DNA from: Flavobacterium hankyongi
Lineage (GTDB): Bacteria; Bacteroidota; Bacteroidia; Flavobacteriales; Flavobacteriaceae
NCBI RefSeq assembly: GCF_036840915.1
Contig: NZ_CP085725.1
Coordinates: 3,348,001-3,412,000 of the forward strand
Direction of reading: 5' to 3'
Length of the DNA: 64,000 nucleotides
Position numbers and translations under genes: made by a program. A model generated the notes under the pieces. The model did no database searches. It saw only the letters and a program-made list of their open reading frames with translations, and was not told the DNA's origin. Of this stretch, positions 27,733 to 36,815 are shown piece by piece (the stretch's first letter is position 1; every line of letters begins with the position of its first letter).

Positions 27733-29095
27733 AATTTTATTGTTATTCCCGGATGGTGTCGGGATTCGGAATTATTTGTATTCGGATGTTTTTAAAAATA
27801 CCGAAGCAGAACTAATATTGTTTCACAATTTCGATGATGAAACAGCAGCCGATGTAAAAAAACTAACCGGACTTTCTCAGGCCTTCCAGATACCAAAATA
27901 TAATGAATCCCTTAAAGAAAAATTTTTGAGGGAGTTAATATGCTTGTCGCGTTTGTACCGTAATTCAAATAAAACTGGAAATCCATCCATTCTGACCAAT
28001 TGGAATCGGGACCATAAAAGTTTTTCTAAAAAAGTTTTTTATAAGGCAATCGAAATTACTGCTCCTTTTATAAAAAAATACGATACTATTCTTGCTTTGG
28101 AGTCGTTTTATCAGAAAGCCATTCGAGGAACTTTTTTTTATAAAGAGGTGAAAGAAATACTCGAAAAAGTGCAACCGGATATGTTGTTCTGTTCTCATCA
28201 AAGAGGATTACAGTGTGCTACTATTTTTGCGGCTGCTGCTGATTTGGGTATCGAAACATCAACCGTGATTTATTCGTGGGATAACCTTCCTAAAGCCAGA
28301 ATGGCATTACGGGCCGATAAATATCTGGTTTGGTCCGATTACATGAAAAAAGAAGTAGAGTTGTATTATCCTGAGTTTAATCAAACACAGGTTGTTGTTA
28401 CTGGAACGCCACAATTTGAATGTTATGAGTCGGCACATTCAATTATTCCAAAGGATTTTTTTTATGATGCATACGGCTTGGATTGCAATAAAAAAATAAT
28501 TTGTTATTCCGGAGACGACATCAAAACGTCTCCCGATGATCCTCAATACCTTGATGATATTGCAGAAGCATTGATTAAAGCAGGACTGGAAAACGAGTAT
28601 CAGCTCCTTTTGCGTCGTTGCCCGGTGGATTTGTCCGGACGATTTGAAGCTGTAGTAAAAAAACACCGCGGATTAATAAAAGAGGCAACCCCACTTTGGC
28701 TTTTTAAGAATTCTTCAGCATGGAGTATGGTATATCCTTCACGGGATGATGTTTCACTTTTGGTAAGCACCGCTTACTATTCTGATATTGTCGTAAATGT
28801 TGGTTCTACCATGGCTTTTGATTTTGCCATGTTCGATAAACCGTGTATTTTTATCAATTACGATCAGAAACATAAAAAAAATCCAAATTGGTCTGTTAAA
28901 ACGATTTATCAATACCAGCATTTCAGAAGCATGCCTAATAGTGAAGCTGTAATTTGGCTCAACCATCCTGATGAGATAGCTGAAAAACTGCGCCAGCCGT
29001 TTAATAGTAAAGCGATGAAGCAATGGGAAACTGTTGTTATTGCCGATTATAAAAACGCTTCGGTTGCCATCCGAAAGCAATTAAATATAGATTAA
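27719..29095 (+). CDS. Putative GT-B glycosyltransferase
   Basis: A 458-aa soluble protein that I read as a two-domain GT-B enzyme. VQPDMLFCSHQRGLQCATIFAA and STVIYSWDNLPKARMALRADKYLVWSDYM match carbohydrate-transfer proteins where a Rossmann half meets the acceptor. GTPQFE and VVNVGSTMAFDFAMFDKPCIFINYD look like the donor-site half. Similar proteins occur in surface-glycan loci, often labelled UDP-glycosyltransferase or CDP-glycerol-transferase-like. The start overlaps the SGNH gene by 14 bp. The substrate cannot be read. Confidence 0.62.
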   Translation: MRKNKILLLFPDGVGIRNYLYSDVFKNTEAELILFHNFDDETAADVKKLTGLSQAFQIPKYNESLKEKFLRELICLSRLYRNSNKTGNPSILTNWNRDHKSFSKKVFYKAIEITAPFIKKYDTILALESFYQKAIRGTFFYKEVKEILEKVQPDMLFCSHQRGLQCATIFAAAADLGIETSTVIYSWDNLPKARMALRADKYLVWSDYMKKEVELYYPEFNQTQVVVTGTPQFECYESAHSIIPKDFFYDAYGLDCNKKIICYSGDDIKTSPDDPQYLDDIAEALIKAGLENEYQLLLRRCPVDLSGRFEAVVKKHRGLIKEATPLWLFKNSSAWSMVYPSRDDVSLLVSTAYYSDIVVNVGSTMAFDFAMFDKPCIFINYDQKHKKNPNWSVKTIYQYQHFRSMPNSEAVIWLNHPDEIAEKLRQPFNSKAMKQWETVVIADYKNASVAIRKQLNID

Positions 29096-29100
29096 CCGAT

Positions 29101-30249
29101 ATGCACATCTGTTTCATAACTCATGAATATCCCAAACCTGGTTTTCCACATGGTGGATTGGGCAGTTTTGTTAAAACCATTGGTGAAGCTTTGGCAGCAA
29201 ATGGCATTCAAGTGAGTGTGGTAGGGATGAATTACACTTCGGAGTATGAAGAATTGATGGAATCAGGTGTTAGGATTTACCGATTAAATAGAAGTAAACT
29301 TAAAGGATTGTCCTGGTGGATGAATTCTAAAGCTGTTTCAGGGAAAATCAGGGAAATTCACAAACACCACCCTATTGATATCGTGGAAAGTGCCGAATCA
29401 GGTTTGGCGTTTCTTTCCAAAATAAAAGACATACAATATGTAATTCGTTTGCACGGAGGCCATTATTTTTTTGCCGAAGCCGAAAATAGAGGGATTAACT
29501 GGTGGAAAGGGTTTCAGGAAAAAAGGTCTTTTGCCAAAGCAGATGCTTTTATAGCCGTTTCAAAGTATGTGAAAAACCATACTGAAAAGTACCTAAGTTA
29601 TCATAATAAGCCGTTGGGTTACATTAATAATCCCATTAATACAGCTGTTTTTAAGCCTATGCTTAATGATATAATTCCTCATAAAATTGTATTTGCAGGG
29701 ACTATTTGTGAAAAGAAAGGGGTACGTCAGCTTATTCAGGCTTTTCCATTGGTAAAAGAGGAGTTTCCCGATGCAACATTACATCTTTATGGTAGGGATT
29801 GGTTCTTCCCGGATGGGGCTTCTTTTGTTGCGTTTTTAAAAGAAAAAGAGCTTCCAAGACTTGGTCCTGTTGCTGAAAGTGTTTTTTTTCAAGGAGTATT
29901 GCCATTAAGTGAGGTTGCAAAAAAATATGCTGAAGCAGAAGTTTGTGTTTTTCCATCTCATATGGAAACCCTTGGCCTAGTCGCTCCCGAAGCTATGGCT
30001 ATTGCAAAACCAGTGGTTTTTACAAATAGAGGCCCGGGACCTGAAATTATTACCGATACGGTCACAGGACTTTTGTGTAATCCGTTAGACCCTAACGATA
30101 TCGCTCAAAAGATTCTTCGTATTTTTACGGACAAAGCAGCAGCTTCTGCAATGGGCAAAAATGCAGAAAAAGAGGTTCAAAAACGATTTTCAGTGTCGGA
30201 ATTGGTTGCTGAAAATATTGATTTTTTCAAATCATTAAGTAAGAAATGA
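29101..30249 (+). CDS. Family 4 glycosyltransferase
   Basis: A 382-aa GT-B enzyme. ITHEYPKPGFPHGGLGSFVKTIGEAL is the usual GT4 opening, followed by IRLHGGHYFF, FAGTICEKKGVRQLIQAF, HLYGRDWF and VFPSHMETLGLVAPEAMAI with the donor-binding E-x7-E. It probably adds a hexose to the lipid-linked chain. Its stop is overlapped by four bases (ATGA) by the following serine-acetyltransferase-like gene, so the two are coupled. Confidence 0.91.
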   Translation: MHICFITHEYPKPGFPHGGLGSFVKTIGEALAANGIQVSVVGMNYTSEYEELMESGVRIYRLNRSKLKGLSWWMNSKAVSGKIREIHKHHPIDIVESAESGLAFLSKIKDIQYVIRLHGGHYFFAEAENRGINWWKGFQEKRSFAKADAFIAVSKYVKNHTEKYLSYHNKPLGYINNPINTAVFKPMLNDIIPHKIVFAGTICEKKGVRQLIQAFPLVKEEFPDATLHLYGRDWFFPDGASFVAFLKEKELPRLGPVAESVFFQGVLPLSEVAKKYAEAEVCVFPSHMETLGLVAPEAMAIAKPVVFTNRGPGPEIITDTVTGLLCNPLDPNDIAQKILRIFTDKAAASAMGKNAEKEVQKRFSVSELVAENIDFFKSLSKK

Positions 30250-30785
30250 TAGTATCGGATTATAAAAAATATAAAAAATACGGAGGTAATTTTATTACTA
30301 TACTTTTCTTTACTCAAGGTTTTTGGGCAATTTTCCAGTATCGAATAGCTCGAGCAGTATATAGAAAAATGCACATTCCCGTACTTCGACAGTTATTGCT
30401 TTTCGTTTGTCTTTTATGGCAAAAAGCAATTGAAATACTAACAGGGATTTCGATTCCAGCTTCCGTGTCCATAGGAAATTCCTTTTACATCGGGCATTTT
30501 GGAGGCATCATTTTAAATGCAAAAACCGTTATCGGCAACAATTGTAATATTTCCCAAGGAGTTACTATTGGGGTTTCCGGAACGGGAGAGAAAAGAGGGG
30601 TTCCGGTTATAGGGAACAATGTATATATAGGAGCTAATGCTGTAGTGGCGGGAAAGATTACTGTGGGAGATAATGCGGTTATCGGTGCCTGTTCGCTGGT
30701 GACCAGCGATGTGAATTCTAATGCGGTTGTTGTGGGTGTTCCGGCAACGGAAGTTTCTTTGAAAGGTTCGGAGGGCTATATCTAA
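30246..30785 (+). CDS. Serine acetyltransferase-like O-acetyltransferase
   Basis: A 179-aa beta-helix acetyltransferase of the CysE/WcaB branch. A hydrophobic helix (ILFFTQGFWAIFQYRIARAVY) precedes the hexapeptides from SIPASVSIGNSFYIGHFGGIIL to AVVGVPATEV. SerA-like forms in glycan loci acetylate sugars rather than serine, and neighbouring GT4 genes support that here. It has four-base and one-base overlaps with its neighbours. A housekeeping cysE role is unlikely given the context. Confidence 0.85.
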   Translation: MIVSDYKKYKKYGGNFITILFFTQGFWAIFQYRIARAVYRKMHIPVLRQLLLFVCLLWQKAIEILTGISIPASVSIGNSFYIGHFGGIILNAKTVIGNNCNISQGVTIGVSGTGEKRGVPVIGNNVYIGANAVVAGKITVGDNAVIGACSLVTSDVNSNAVVVGVPATEVSLKGSEGYI

Positions 30786-31921
30786 TGAAATTACTTGTTG
30801 TTTCTGCCGCGCCTTTAATTCCGTCAAATAACGGTTGGATGGCTTATGGTCCTTATGTAAAAGAAATGGCAATTTGGGCTAAGCATACTGATACCATTCA
30901 GTTTTGTTGTCCTGTTTGGGAAACCGATCGAGGGTTGTTGGTTACACAAATTCCGTTTGAAACGGTATCTCCAGTTGTCTTAAAAGATTTTAATGTTACT
31001 TCCATAAAAGCAGTGCTTCATACTATAATCGCAGCCGTATTGAACCTATGGCTTATTGTACGGGCCATGCGAAAAGCAGACCACATTCATTTGCGATGTC
31101 CCGGAAACATAGGCTTGTTAGGATGTGTGGCTCAGATTTTTTTTCCGAATACTCCAAAAACAGCTAAATATGCCGGGAATTGGGATCCTAAGGCTAAACA
31201 ACCCTTAAGTTATCGAATTCAAAAATGGATTTTATCCAATACTTTTTTAACCAGAAATATGAAGGTATTGGTTTATGGGGAATGGGAGGGCAGTTCTAAA
31301 AATATAAAGCCTTTTTTTACGGCATCTTACACTGAAGGGGATAAAGAAGATGTTTCTTTACGAAAAATTATTTTGCAGGATCGGGCGGTTATTCGTTTTT
31401 TATTTGTCGGCACCCTTTCAGAAGGGAAACGTCCCTTGTATGCAATTAAATTAGTTGAAAGTTTACACGCCAGTGGGTATAATGTGCACTTGGATTTGTA
31501 TGGTGACGGACAGCAAAGAAAGCTCTTAGAAACCTATATTGCTGCGAATAATTTGACTGATTTTATTGTTTTGAAAGGAAATCAATTGGTGAAAACTGTC
31601 AAAAAAGCGTATCAGGAAAGTCATTTTTTGCTATTGCCTTCAAAAAGTGAGGGGTGGCCTAAAGTAGTTGCCGAAGCAATGTTTTGGGGTTGTGTCCCTT
31701 TATCGACTGAGATTTCATGTGTGCCGTATATGCTGGGTCATGGTAATAGAGGAGGAATTTTAACGTTAAATCTTGAAAAAGATAGCAAAGCAGTTATAAC
31801 TTTGCTAAGTAATGAGAAAAGTTACCAAAAGACAAGTATGGAAGCTTCGGATTGGTCTAGAAAATATACAATTGATTATTTTGAAAGCGAAATCGCAAAA
31901 TTAGTGAATTCAAAGAGGTGA
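30785..31921 (+). CDS. Family 4 glycosyltransferase
   Basis: A 378-aa GT-B protein. The N-terminal half is atypical (VSAAPLIPSNNGWMAYGPYVKEM, HLRCPGNIGLL); the C-terminal half has the GT4 pattern FLFVGTLSEGKRPLYAI, LYGDGQQRKLLE and LLLPSKSEGWPKVVAEAMFWG. The donor-site Glu pair is in SEGWPKVVAEAM. It begins on the last base of the preceding stop and overlaps the next gene by four bases, in a tightly coupled run of transferases. Confidence 0.86.
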   Translation: MKLLVVSAAPLIPSNNGWMAYGPYVKEMAIWAKHTDTIQFCCPVWETDRGLLVTQIPFETVSPVVLKDFNVTSIKAVLHTIIAAVLNLWLIVRAMRKADHIHLRCPGNIGLLGCVAQIFFPNTPKTAKYAGNWDPKAKQPLSYRIQKWILSNTFLTRNMKVLVYGEWEGSSKNIKPFFTASYTEGDKEDVSLRKIILQDRAVIRFLFVGTLSEGKRPLYAIKLVESLHASGYNVHLDLYGDGQQRKLLETYIAANNLTDFIVLKGNQLVKTVKKAYQESHFLLLPSKSEGWPKVVAEAMFWGCVPLSTEISCVPYMLGHGNRGGILTLNLEKDSKAVITLLSNEKSYQKTSMEASDWSRKYTIDYFESEIAKLVNSKR

Positions 31922-32991
31922 GAGTAGTACAAATAATAGATAGTTTAGATGCTGGAGGTGCCGAACGTATGTCGGTTAATTATGCAAACAGTTTAGCAGA
32001 AGTAATTGAATTTTCTGGATTGATTGCAACCCGAAGTGAGGGAGCATTAAAAACACAGATTGATGATAATGTACATTTTATATGCTTAAATCGTACCAAA
32101 ACTTTTGATTTAAAAGAATTGTTACGTTTGCGTCAATTTCTTTTAGAGCATAAAGTTGAAATTGTTCATGCGCATGGGAGTTCTTTTTTTGTTGGTTTGT
32201 TAGTGAAAATTATTTATTTCAGAGTGAAATTAATCTGGCACGACCATTATGGAGATAGGGTTAAAAACAGTATGTCAAATAATTGGCTGATTAAATTTGC
32301 TTCCTTGTTTTTTAATGGGGTAATAGTCTGTAATAATGAATTATTGCAATGGGCAAAATCCAATTTATACAATGCCAAACATGTTTACTTGCCTAATTTT
32401 ACAGTTCATAATCCTAAACATGAAAAGTCTTTGATTCTGAGTGGAATTGATGGAAAACGAATTGTCTGTTTGTCTAATTTGAGGAATCCTAAGAATCATA
32501 TGGTACTGCTTGAAGGCTTCCACAAATCAAAGCTTGCAGAAAGCGGTTGGACATTACATCTTGTTGGTAAAGATAGTCATGACACGTATTCTGAAAATAT
32601 AAAAAAGTTTATAAAAGACAAGAATTTGCAAGATAAGGTTTTTGTATATGGAGCACAAAATGATGTATACTCAGTTTTATCTCAGGCCACAATTGGTGTT
32701 TTGGCATCAACTTTTGAAGGTTTTCCCGTTGTGCTGCTCGAATACGGACAATCTGGTTTAGCGGTAATAAGTTCTAATGTAGGACAATGTCCCGAAATCA
32801 TACTTGAAGGAAAGAATGGGTTGTTATTTCAACCAGATGATGTTCAGCAATTAGAAGAGTCGTTACAAAAATTGGCGGATGATAGTGACTTAAGAAGGTT
32901 TTATTCTTCTAATTTAAAGTCTTATGTTTATGAGAATTTTTCTCATGAAATAATTATTCAGAAAGCAATAAAATTTTATCAATCAGTTTAG
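31918..32991 (+). CDS. Family 4 glycosyltransferase
   Basis: A 357-aa GT-B transferase beginning VVQIIDSLDAGGAERM, the GT4 opening of capsule and O-antigen enzymes. VHAHGSSFF, VCLSNLRNPKNHMVLLEGF and LASTFEGFPVVLLEYGQSG follow. The start is GTG at 31918 within the previous stop (GTGA), and no ATG precedes the conserved first strand. Sugar specificity is unknown. From here to the end of the locus the DNA is clearly more AT-rich than in the neu genes. Confidence 0.88.
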   Translation: MRVVQIIDSLDAGGAERMSVNYANSLAEVIEFSGLIATRSEGALKTQIDDNVHFICLNRTKTFDLKELLRLRQFLLEHKVEIVHAHGSSFFVGLLVKIIYFRVKLIWHDHYGDRVKNSMSNNWLIKFASLFFNGVIVCNNELLQWAKSNLYNAKHVYLPNFTVHNPKHEKSLILSGIDGKRIVCLSNLRNPKNHMVLLEGFHKSKLAESGWTLHLVGKDSHDTYSENIKKFIKDKNLQDKVFVYGAQNDVYSVLSQATIGVLASTFEGFPVVLLEYGQSGLAVISSNVGQCPEIILEGKNGLLFQPDDVQQLEESLQKLADDSDLRRFYSSNLKSYVYENFSHEIIIQKAIKFYQSV

Positions 32992-32993
32992 AT

Positions 32994-34349
32994 ATGAATT
33001 CAAAATCAGGAGGGAAGCAAATATCTTACTTAACACTTGTTTTGTTGCATGTGTTGATTGGTATTGCTGTTTTTTTACTGCCATTTTTGTCCAAAATTTA
33101 TGCTTTGTTGATTCTTCTTGTAGGTTTTTTAATAGTCATAAAAACTAGAAATAAAAATAACGAAGCACTTTATGTTGCGGCTTATCTTACTGGAGTTGAG
33201 GTGTTTCTTAGGATGACCGAAGGGAATTTTATAGAACAATATGCTAAATTTGGAATTATAGGTATTTTACTGCTTGGAATATTATTTGAAGGAATTGCTA
33301 AGCCAGCTATTCCCTATGTTGTTTTTCTCGTTTTTTTACTTCCAGGAATAATCCTTGGCGTCTTTACCCTTAATCTTGATACTGATATAAGGAAAGCCAT
33401 CACATTTAATATTATAGGACCACTTACATTAGCATTTTCTGCAATTTACTGTTATGGCAGGAGGATCTCATTGAAGGAAATGGTAGATATTCTTCATAGT
33501 GCATCTTTTCCCATTATTAGTATTGTTGTCTACTTGTTTTTATACACACCAAGCATAAAAGAGGTTGTAACGAACACAGAATCTAATTTTGCTACTTCGG
33601 GAGGATATGGGCCAAATCAGATGTCGACTATATTAGGTTTGGGGATATTCCTGTTTTTTACCAAACTTGTATTGTTTTCGAATTCAACAAAAAATAAAAT
33701 CATTGATGTTATTTTGTTGATTATAATTGTTTTCAGGGGGATTGTGACTTTTTCAAGAGGAGGAGTTATTGCAGGAGGTATCATGATTTTGATTTTGATG
33801 ATTATCATATTTTTTAATATCAGAACAAAAGCTAAAATGACTGTTTTTAGATTTATTTTTTTGATGACCTTAATACTCTTTGGGATTTGGACTTATAGTT
33901 CTGTTCAAACTGGAGGTTTGATCGATAAGCGCTATGCTAATCAGGATGCTAGGGGAAGGATTAAAGCAAGTAAATTAACAGGGAGAGAAAAACTAATCGA
34001 ATCTGAGTTTAAAATGTTTATGGATAATCCTATTTTTGGTGTTGGTGTAGGTAAAAACAAAGAGTACCGACAGGAAACAACCGGTATCGAGGCTGCTTCA
34101 CACAATGAGATTTCCCGAATGCTTGCTGAGCACGGAATGTTTGGGTTTTTTGATTTATTGATTCTGTTTTTTACTCCGTTGCTTTTAGCTTTCAACAATC
34201 GGATGAATATTTTTATTCTACCTTTTGTTATTTTCTGGTTACTTACGATTAATCATGCCGCTATGCGTATTGCTGCACCGGCTTTTATTTATGCTTTATC
34301 TTTATTAAAAGTTTATAGTATTGAAAAACCTGTTATACATAGGGAATAA
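32994..34349 (+). CDS. O-antigen polymerase/ligase family membrane protein
   Basis: A 451-aa membrane protein with about ten to twelve helices and a larger periplasmic loop (~315-370). That loop holds KLTGREKLIESEFKMFMDNP, GVGVGKNKEYR and SHNEISRMLAEHG, the pattern of the Wzy_C/WaaL family, where the loop His and Arg are important. It either polymerises repeat units or ligates finished glycan to a lipid or protein acceptor. Since export is by an ABC system and no Wzx flippase is in view, a ligase role is attractive. The next gene begins 29 bp before its stop. Confidence 0.82.
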   Translation: MNSKSGGKQISYLTLVLLHVLIGIAVFLLPFLSKIYALLILLVGFLIVIKTRNKNNEALYVAAYLTGVEVFLRMTEGNFIEQYAKFGIIGILLLGILFEGIAKPAIPYVVFLVFLLPGIILGVFTLNLDTDIRKAITFNIIGPLTLAFSAIYCYGRRISLKEMVDILHSASFPIISIVVYLFLYTPSIKEVVTNTESNFATSGGYGPNQMSTILGLGIFLFFTKLVLFSNSTKNKIIDVILLIIIVFRGIVTFSRGGVIAGGIMILILMIIIFFNIRTKAKMTVFRFIFLMTLILFGIWTYSSVQTGGLIDKRYANQDARGRIKASKLTGREKLIESEFKMFMDNPIFGVGVGKNKEYRQETTGIEAASHNEISRMLAEHGMFGFFDLLILFFTPLLLAFNNRMNIFILPFVIFWLLTINHAAMRIAAPAFIYALSLLKVYSIEKPVIHRE

Positions 34350-35328
34350 ATTAACCAAGGAAGGTTTAAACGCAACCACTATTGATACTTTAAGCAAGCA
34401 GTTGCAAAGTGAAGGTTTTTTAGTAGTTACAAGTTCATCCAGGACGAATCAGGTTGTAAGGCTAATGGATATGTTGTTGTCTATTATCAAAAACAATAAT
34501 GTTGATTATGTTTTAATTGATACTTATAGTACTTCTGCTTTTTGGTATGCCTTTTTTACAAGTCAGCTTTGTAGATTGTTTAGCTTAAAATATATTCCAA
34601 TGTTACATGGAGGAAATCTTCCTTTTAGATTGGATAAGAATAGTAAGTTTTCGAAAATGATTTTTCATAATGCTTACATAAATATTGCTCCTTCAAATTA
34701 TTTATTAAACGAATTTAAAAAAAGAGGTTTTACTAATATAATTCATATACCAAACAGTATAGAAGTTGATAAATATGCTTTTAAGTTAAGAAATCAAATA
34801 CACCCTAAATTGATTTGGGTTCGAGCTTTTGCTTCAATTTACAATCCTAAGATGGCAATAGATGTTTTTGTAAAATTAAAAGTGAAATTTTCTGATGCTA
34901 TACTCTGTATGGTTGGACCAGATAAAGATGGATCTTTGTACACGACAAAAGAATATGCCAAATCTTTAAATGTTGATGTTGAATTTACTGGAAAATTATC
35001 TAAAGAAGAATGGTGTAAATTAGCTAGTAATTATGATATATTTATTAATACTACTAACTTTGATAACACTCCAGTAAGTGTCATAGAAGCTATGTCACTA
35101 GGATTGCCAATAGTTTCATCTAATGTTGGAGGAATCCCTTTTTTAATTGATGATAACCAGACTGGACTTTTAGTTGATCAAGGTAATGTTGATAGAATGG
35201 TAGAAGCAATTGAGTTATTATTAACTAGCAATGAATTAACTGAAAAACTTTCTAAAAATGCTAGATTAAAAGCAGAAAACTTCAATTGGGAAATAATAAA
35301 AAAGGAATGGATAAATCTTTTAAAGTAA
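34321..35328 (+). CDS. Family 4 glycosyltransferase
   Basis: A 335-aa GT-B transferase. NLLYIGNKLTKEGLNATTIDTL starts the acceptor half. NIAPSNYLLNEFKKRG, IHIPNSIEVDKY, VRAFASIYNPKMAIDVF and NTTNFDNTPVSVIEAMSLGLPIVS form the GT4 donor half with its E-x2-E-like motif. The only start preserving the first strand is TTG at 34321, 29 bp inside the previous gene. It is very AT-rich and ends the transferase run before the initiating enzyme. Confidence 0.86.
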   Translation: MKNLLYIGNKLTKEGLNATTIDTLSKQLQSEGFLVVTSSSRTNQVVRLMDMLLSIIKNNNVDYVLIDTYSTSAFWYAFFTSQLCRLFSLKYIPMLHGGNLPFRLDKNSKFSKMIFHNAYINIAPSNYLLNEFKKRGFTNIIHIPNSIEVDKYAFKLRNQIHPKLIWVRAFASIYNPKMAIDVFVKLKVKFSDAILCMVGPDKDGSLYTTKEYAKSLNVDVEFTGKLSKEEWCKLASNYDIFINTTNFDNTPVSVIEAMSLGLPIVSSNVGGIPFLIDDNQTGLLVDQGNVDRMVEAIELLLTSNELTEKLSKNARLKAENFNWEIIKKEWINLLK

Positions 35329-35399
35329 TTAGATATTGTAAAATATTTTATAGTTATTTGAGTTAGTTAATTACACCTTAAACAAACTTAATTTTAAAA

Positions 35400-36794
35400 A
35401 TGAACCAACATAAGCAAATACATTTTGAAGTGTCTGAAAGAAAAGTACTTCTAAGACTTTTTGATGTTATTGTTGTTTTGTTTTTTTTACATTTTTTAGG
35501 TGATTTTTTAGACTTTAATTACTTCACTATATCTTCGCAAAACTTTTACTGGACACTAGTTCTGTCATTTTATTTGTTTTTTTTTGGAACTGTATTCGAA
35601 ATGTACAATTTACAGGTTGCTAGTAATCAGTTTCAGGTTACTAAAAGTATAGTCTTAACAACTTCGATGACTGTTTTGGTGTATTTGTTGACACCAATAT
35701 TAACTCCAGTTTTGCCAGAAAATAGATTGCAGATTGTACTTTTTTATTTTACAATACTTTTTTCATTAATGCTTTGGCGATTAGTTTATGTAAAATTTCT
35801 TGCCTCAACACGATTTGTAAAAAGTGCTGTTTTAGTTTGTGATAAGGCTGAATTAGGCGAATTAGTCAAAGGGATTCAAAATGTTGATCCTCATTATAGA
35901 GTGGTTGGATTTATTAATTTAGAAGTAAATTTAACAAAAGATGTTGCTTATCAACATATAAAATCTATCGAATTGGATGAAATTGATTCGTTTTTAGAAA
36001 CTAATTTTATTTCTGAAATAGTAATTGCTTCTCAAAAAACTGAACACATAACAGTTGATTTATACAATAAGTTAATTAGCTTATTAGAAAAAGGGTTTAT
36101 GATACGTGAGTACACACAAGTGTACGAGAGTATTACACATAGAATTCCTGTTCAATATGTTGAAAAGGATTTTTATAAATATTTTCCATTTTCAAGAAGT
36201 AATCAAAATAAATTGTACATCAGTGTTGTAAGGTTTTTAGAAATTATTGTTGCATTGTCAGGTTTAGGAGTAGGATTATTGCTTTTGCCTTTTGTTTTAA
36301 TAGGGAATATCTTAGCCAATAGGGGACCTTTGTTTTATACACAAGAGAGAGTTGGTAAAAACGGCCAAGTTTTTAAAATATTTAAGCTTCGCTCAATGGT
36401 GGTTAATGCAGAAGTTAATGGAGCTGTTTTTGCAACTCTGGGAGATAATCGAGTAACAGCTTTTGGTAAATTTTTACGTAAATCAAGGTTTGATGAGGTG
36501 CCTCAGTTTATTAATGTTTTGAAGGGAGATATGGCTCTGATTGGGCCAAGACCTGAGCGCCCAGTTTTTGTTAAAGAGATTGCGACAATGATGCCTTTTT
36601 ATGAAACGCGACATGTAGTTAAACCAGGACTTACAGGCTGGGCACAAGTAAATTATTCTTACGGAGAAACATTACAGGATAGCCTTATTAAACTTCAATA
36701 CGACTTATATTATATTAAACACCGAAGTTTATTTTTAGATTTAAATATTACAGTAAAAACTATTAGTACAGTTTTGTTCTACAGAGGACAGTAG
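35400..36794 (+). CDS. Polyprenyl-phosphate glycosyl-1-phosphate transferase (WcaJ type)
   Basis: Initiates glycan assembly by moving a sugar-1-phosphate onto undecaprenyl phosphate. The 464-aa protein has four N-terminal helices (~15-130), a CoA-binding-like Rossmann segment (~140-230) and a final helix at ~275. The catalytic domain includes KIFKLRSMVVNAE, LRKSRFDEVPQFINVLKGDMALIGPRPERP and PGLTGWAQVNYSYGET. The Asp-Glu pair in RFDEVPQ is catalytic in this family. It stands 71 bp after the last transferase, so it may have its own promoter. A homologue often closes flavobacterial glycan loci. Confidence 0.95.
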   Translation: MNQHKQIHFEVSERKVLLRLFDVIVVLFFLHFLGDFLDFNYFTISSQNFYWTLVLSFYLFFFGTVFEMYNLQVASNQFQVTKSIVLTTSMTVLVYLLTPILTPVLPENRLQIVLFYFTILFSLMLWRLVYVKFLASTRFVKSAVLVCDKAELGELVKGIQNVDPHYRVVGFINLEVNLTKDVAYQHIKSIELDEIDSFLETNFISEIVIASQKTEHITVDLYNKLISLLEKGFMIREYTQVYESITHRIPVQYVEKDFYKYFPFSRSNQNKLYISVVRFLEIIVALSGLGVGLLLLPFVLIGNILANRGPLFYTQERVGKNGQVFKIFKLRSMVVNAEVNGAVFATLGDNRVTAFGKFLRKSRFDEVPQFINVLKGDMALIGPRPERPVFVKEIATMMPFYETRHVVKPGLTGWAQVNYSYGETLQDSLIKLQYDLYYIKHRSLFLDLNITVKTISTVLFYRGQ

Positions 36795-36815
36795 TTTTTA
36801 AATCAGATTATAAAA

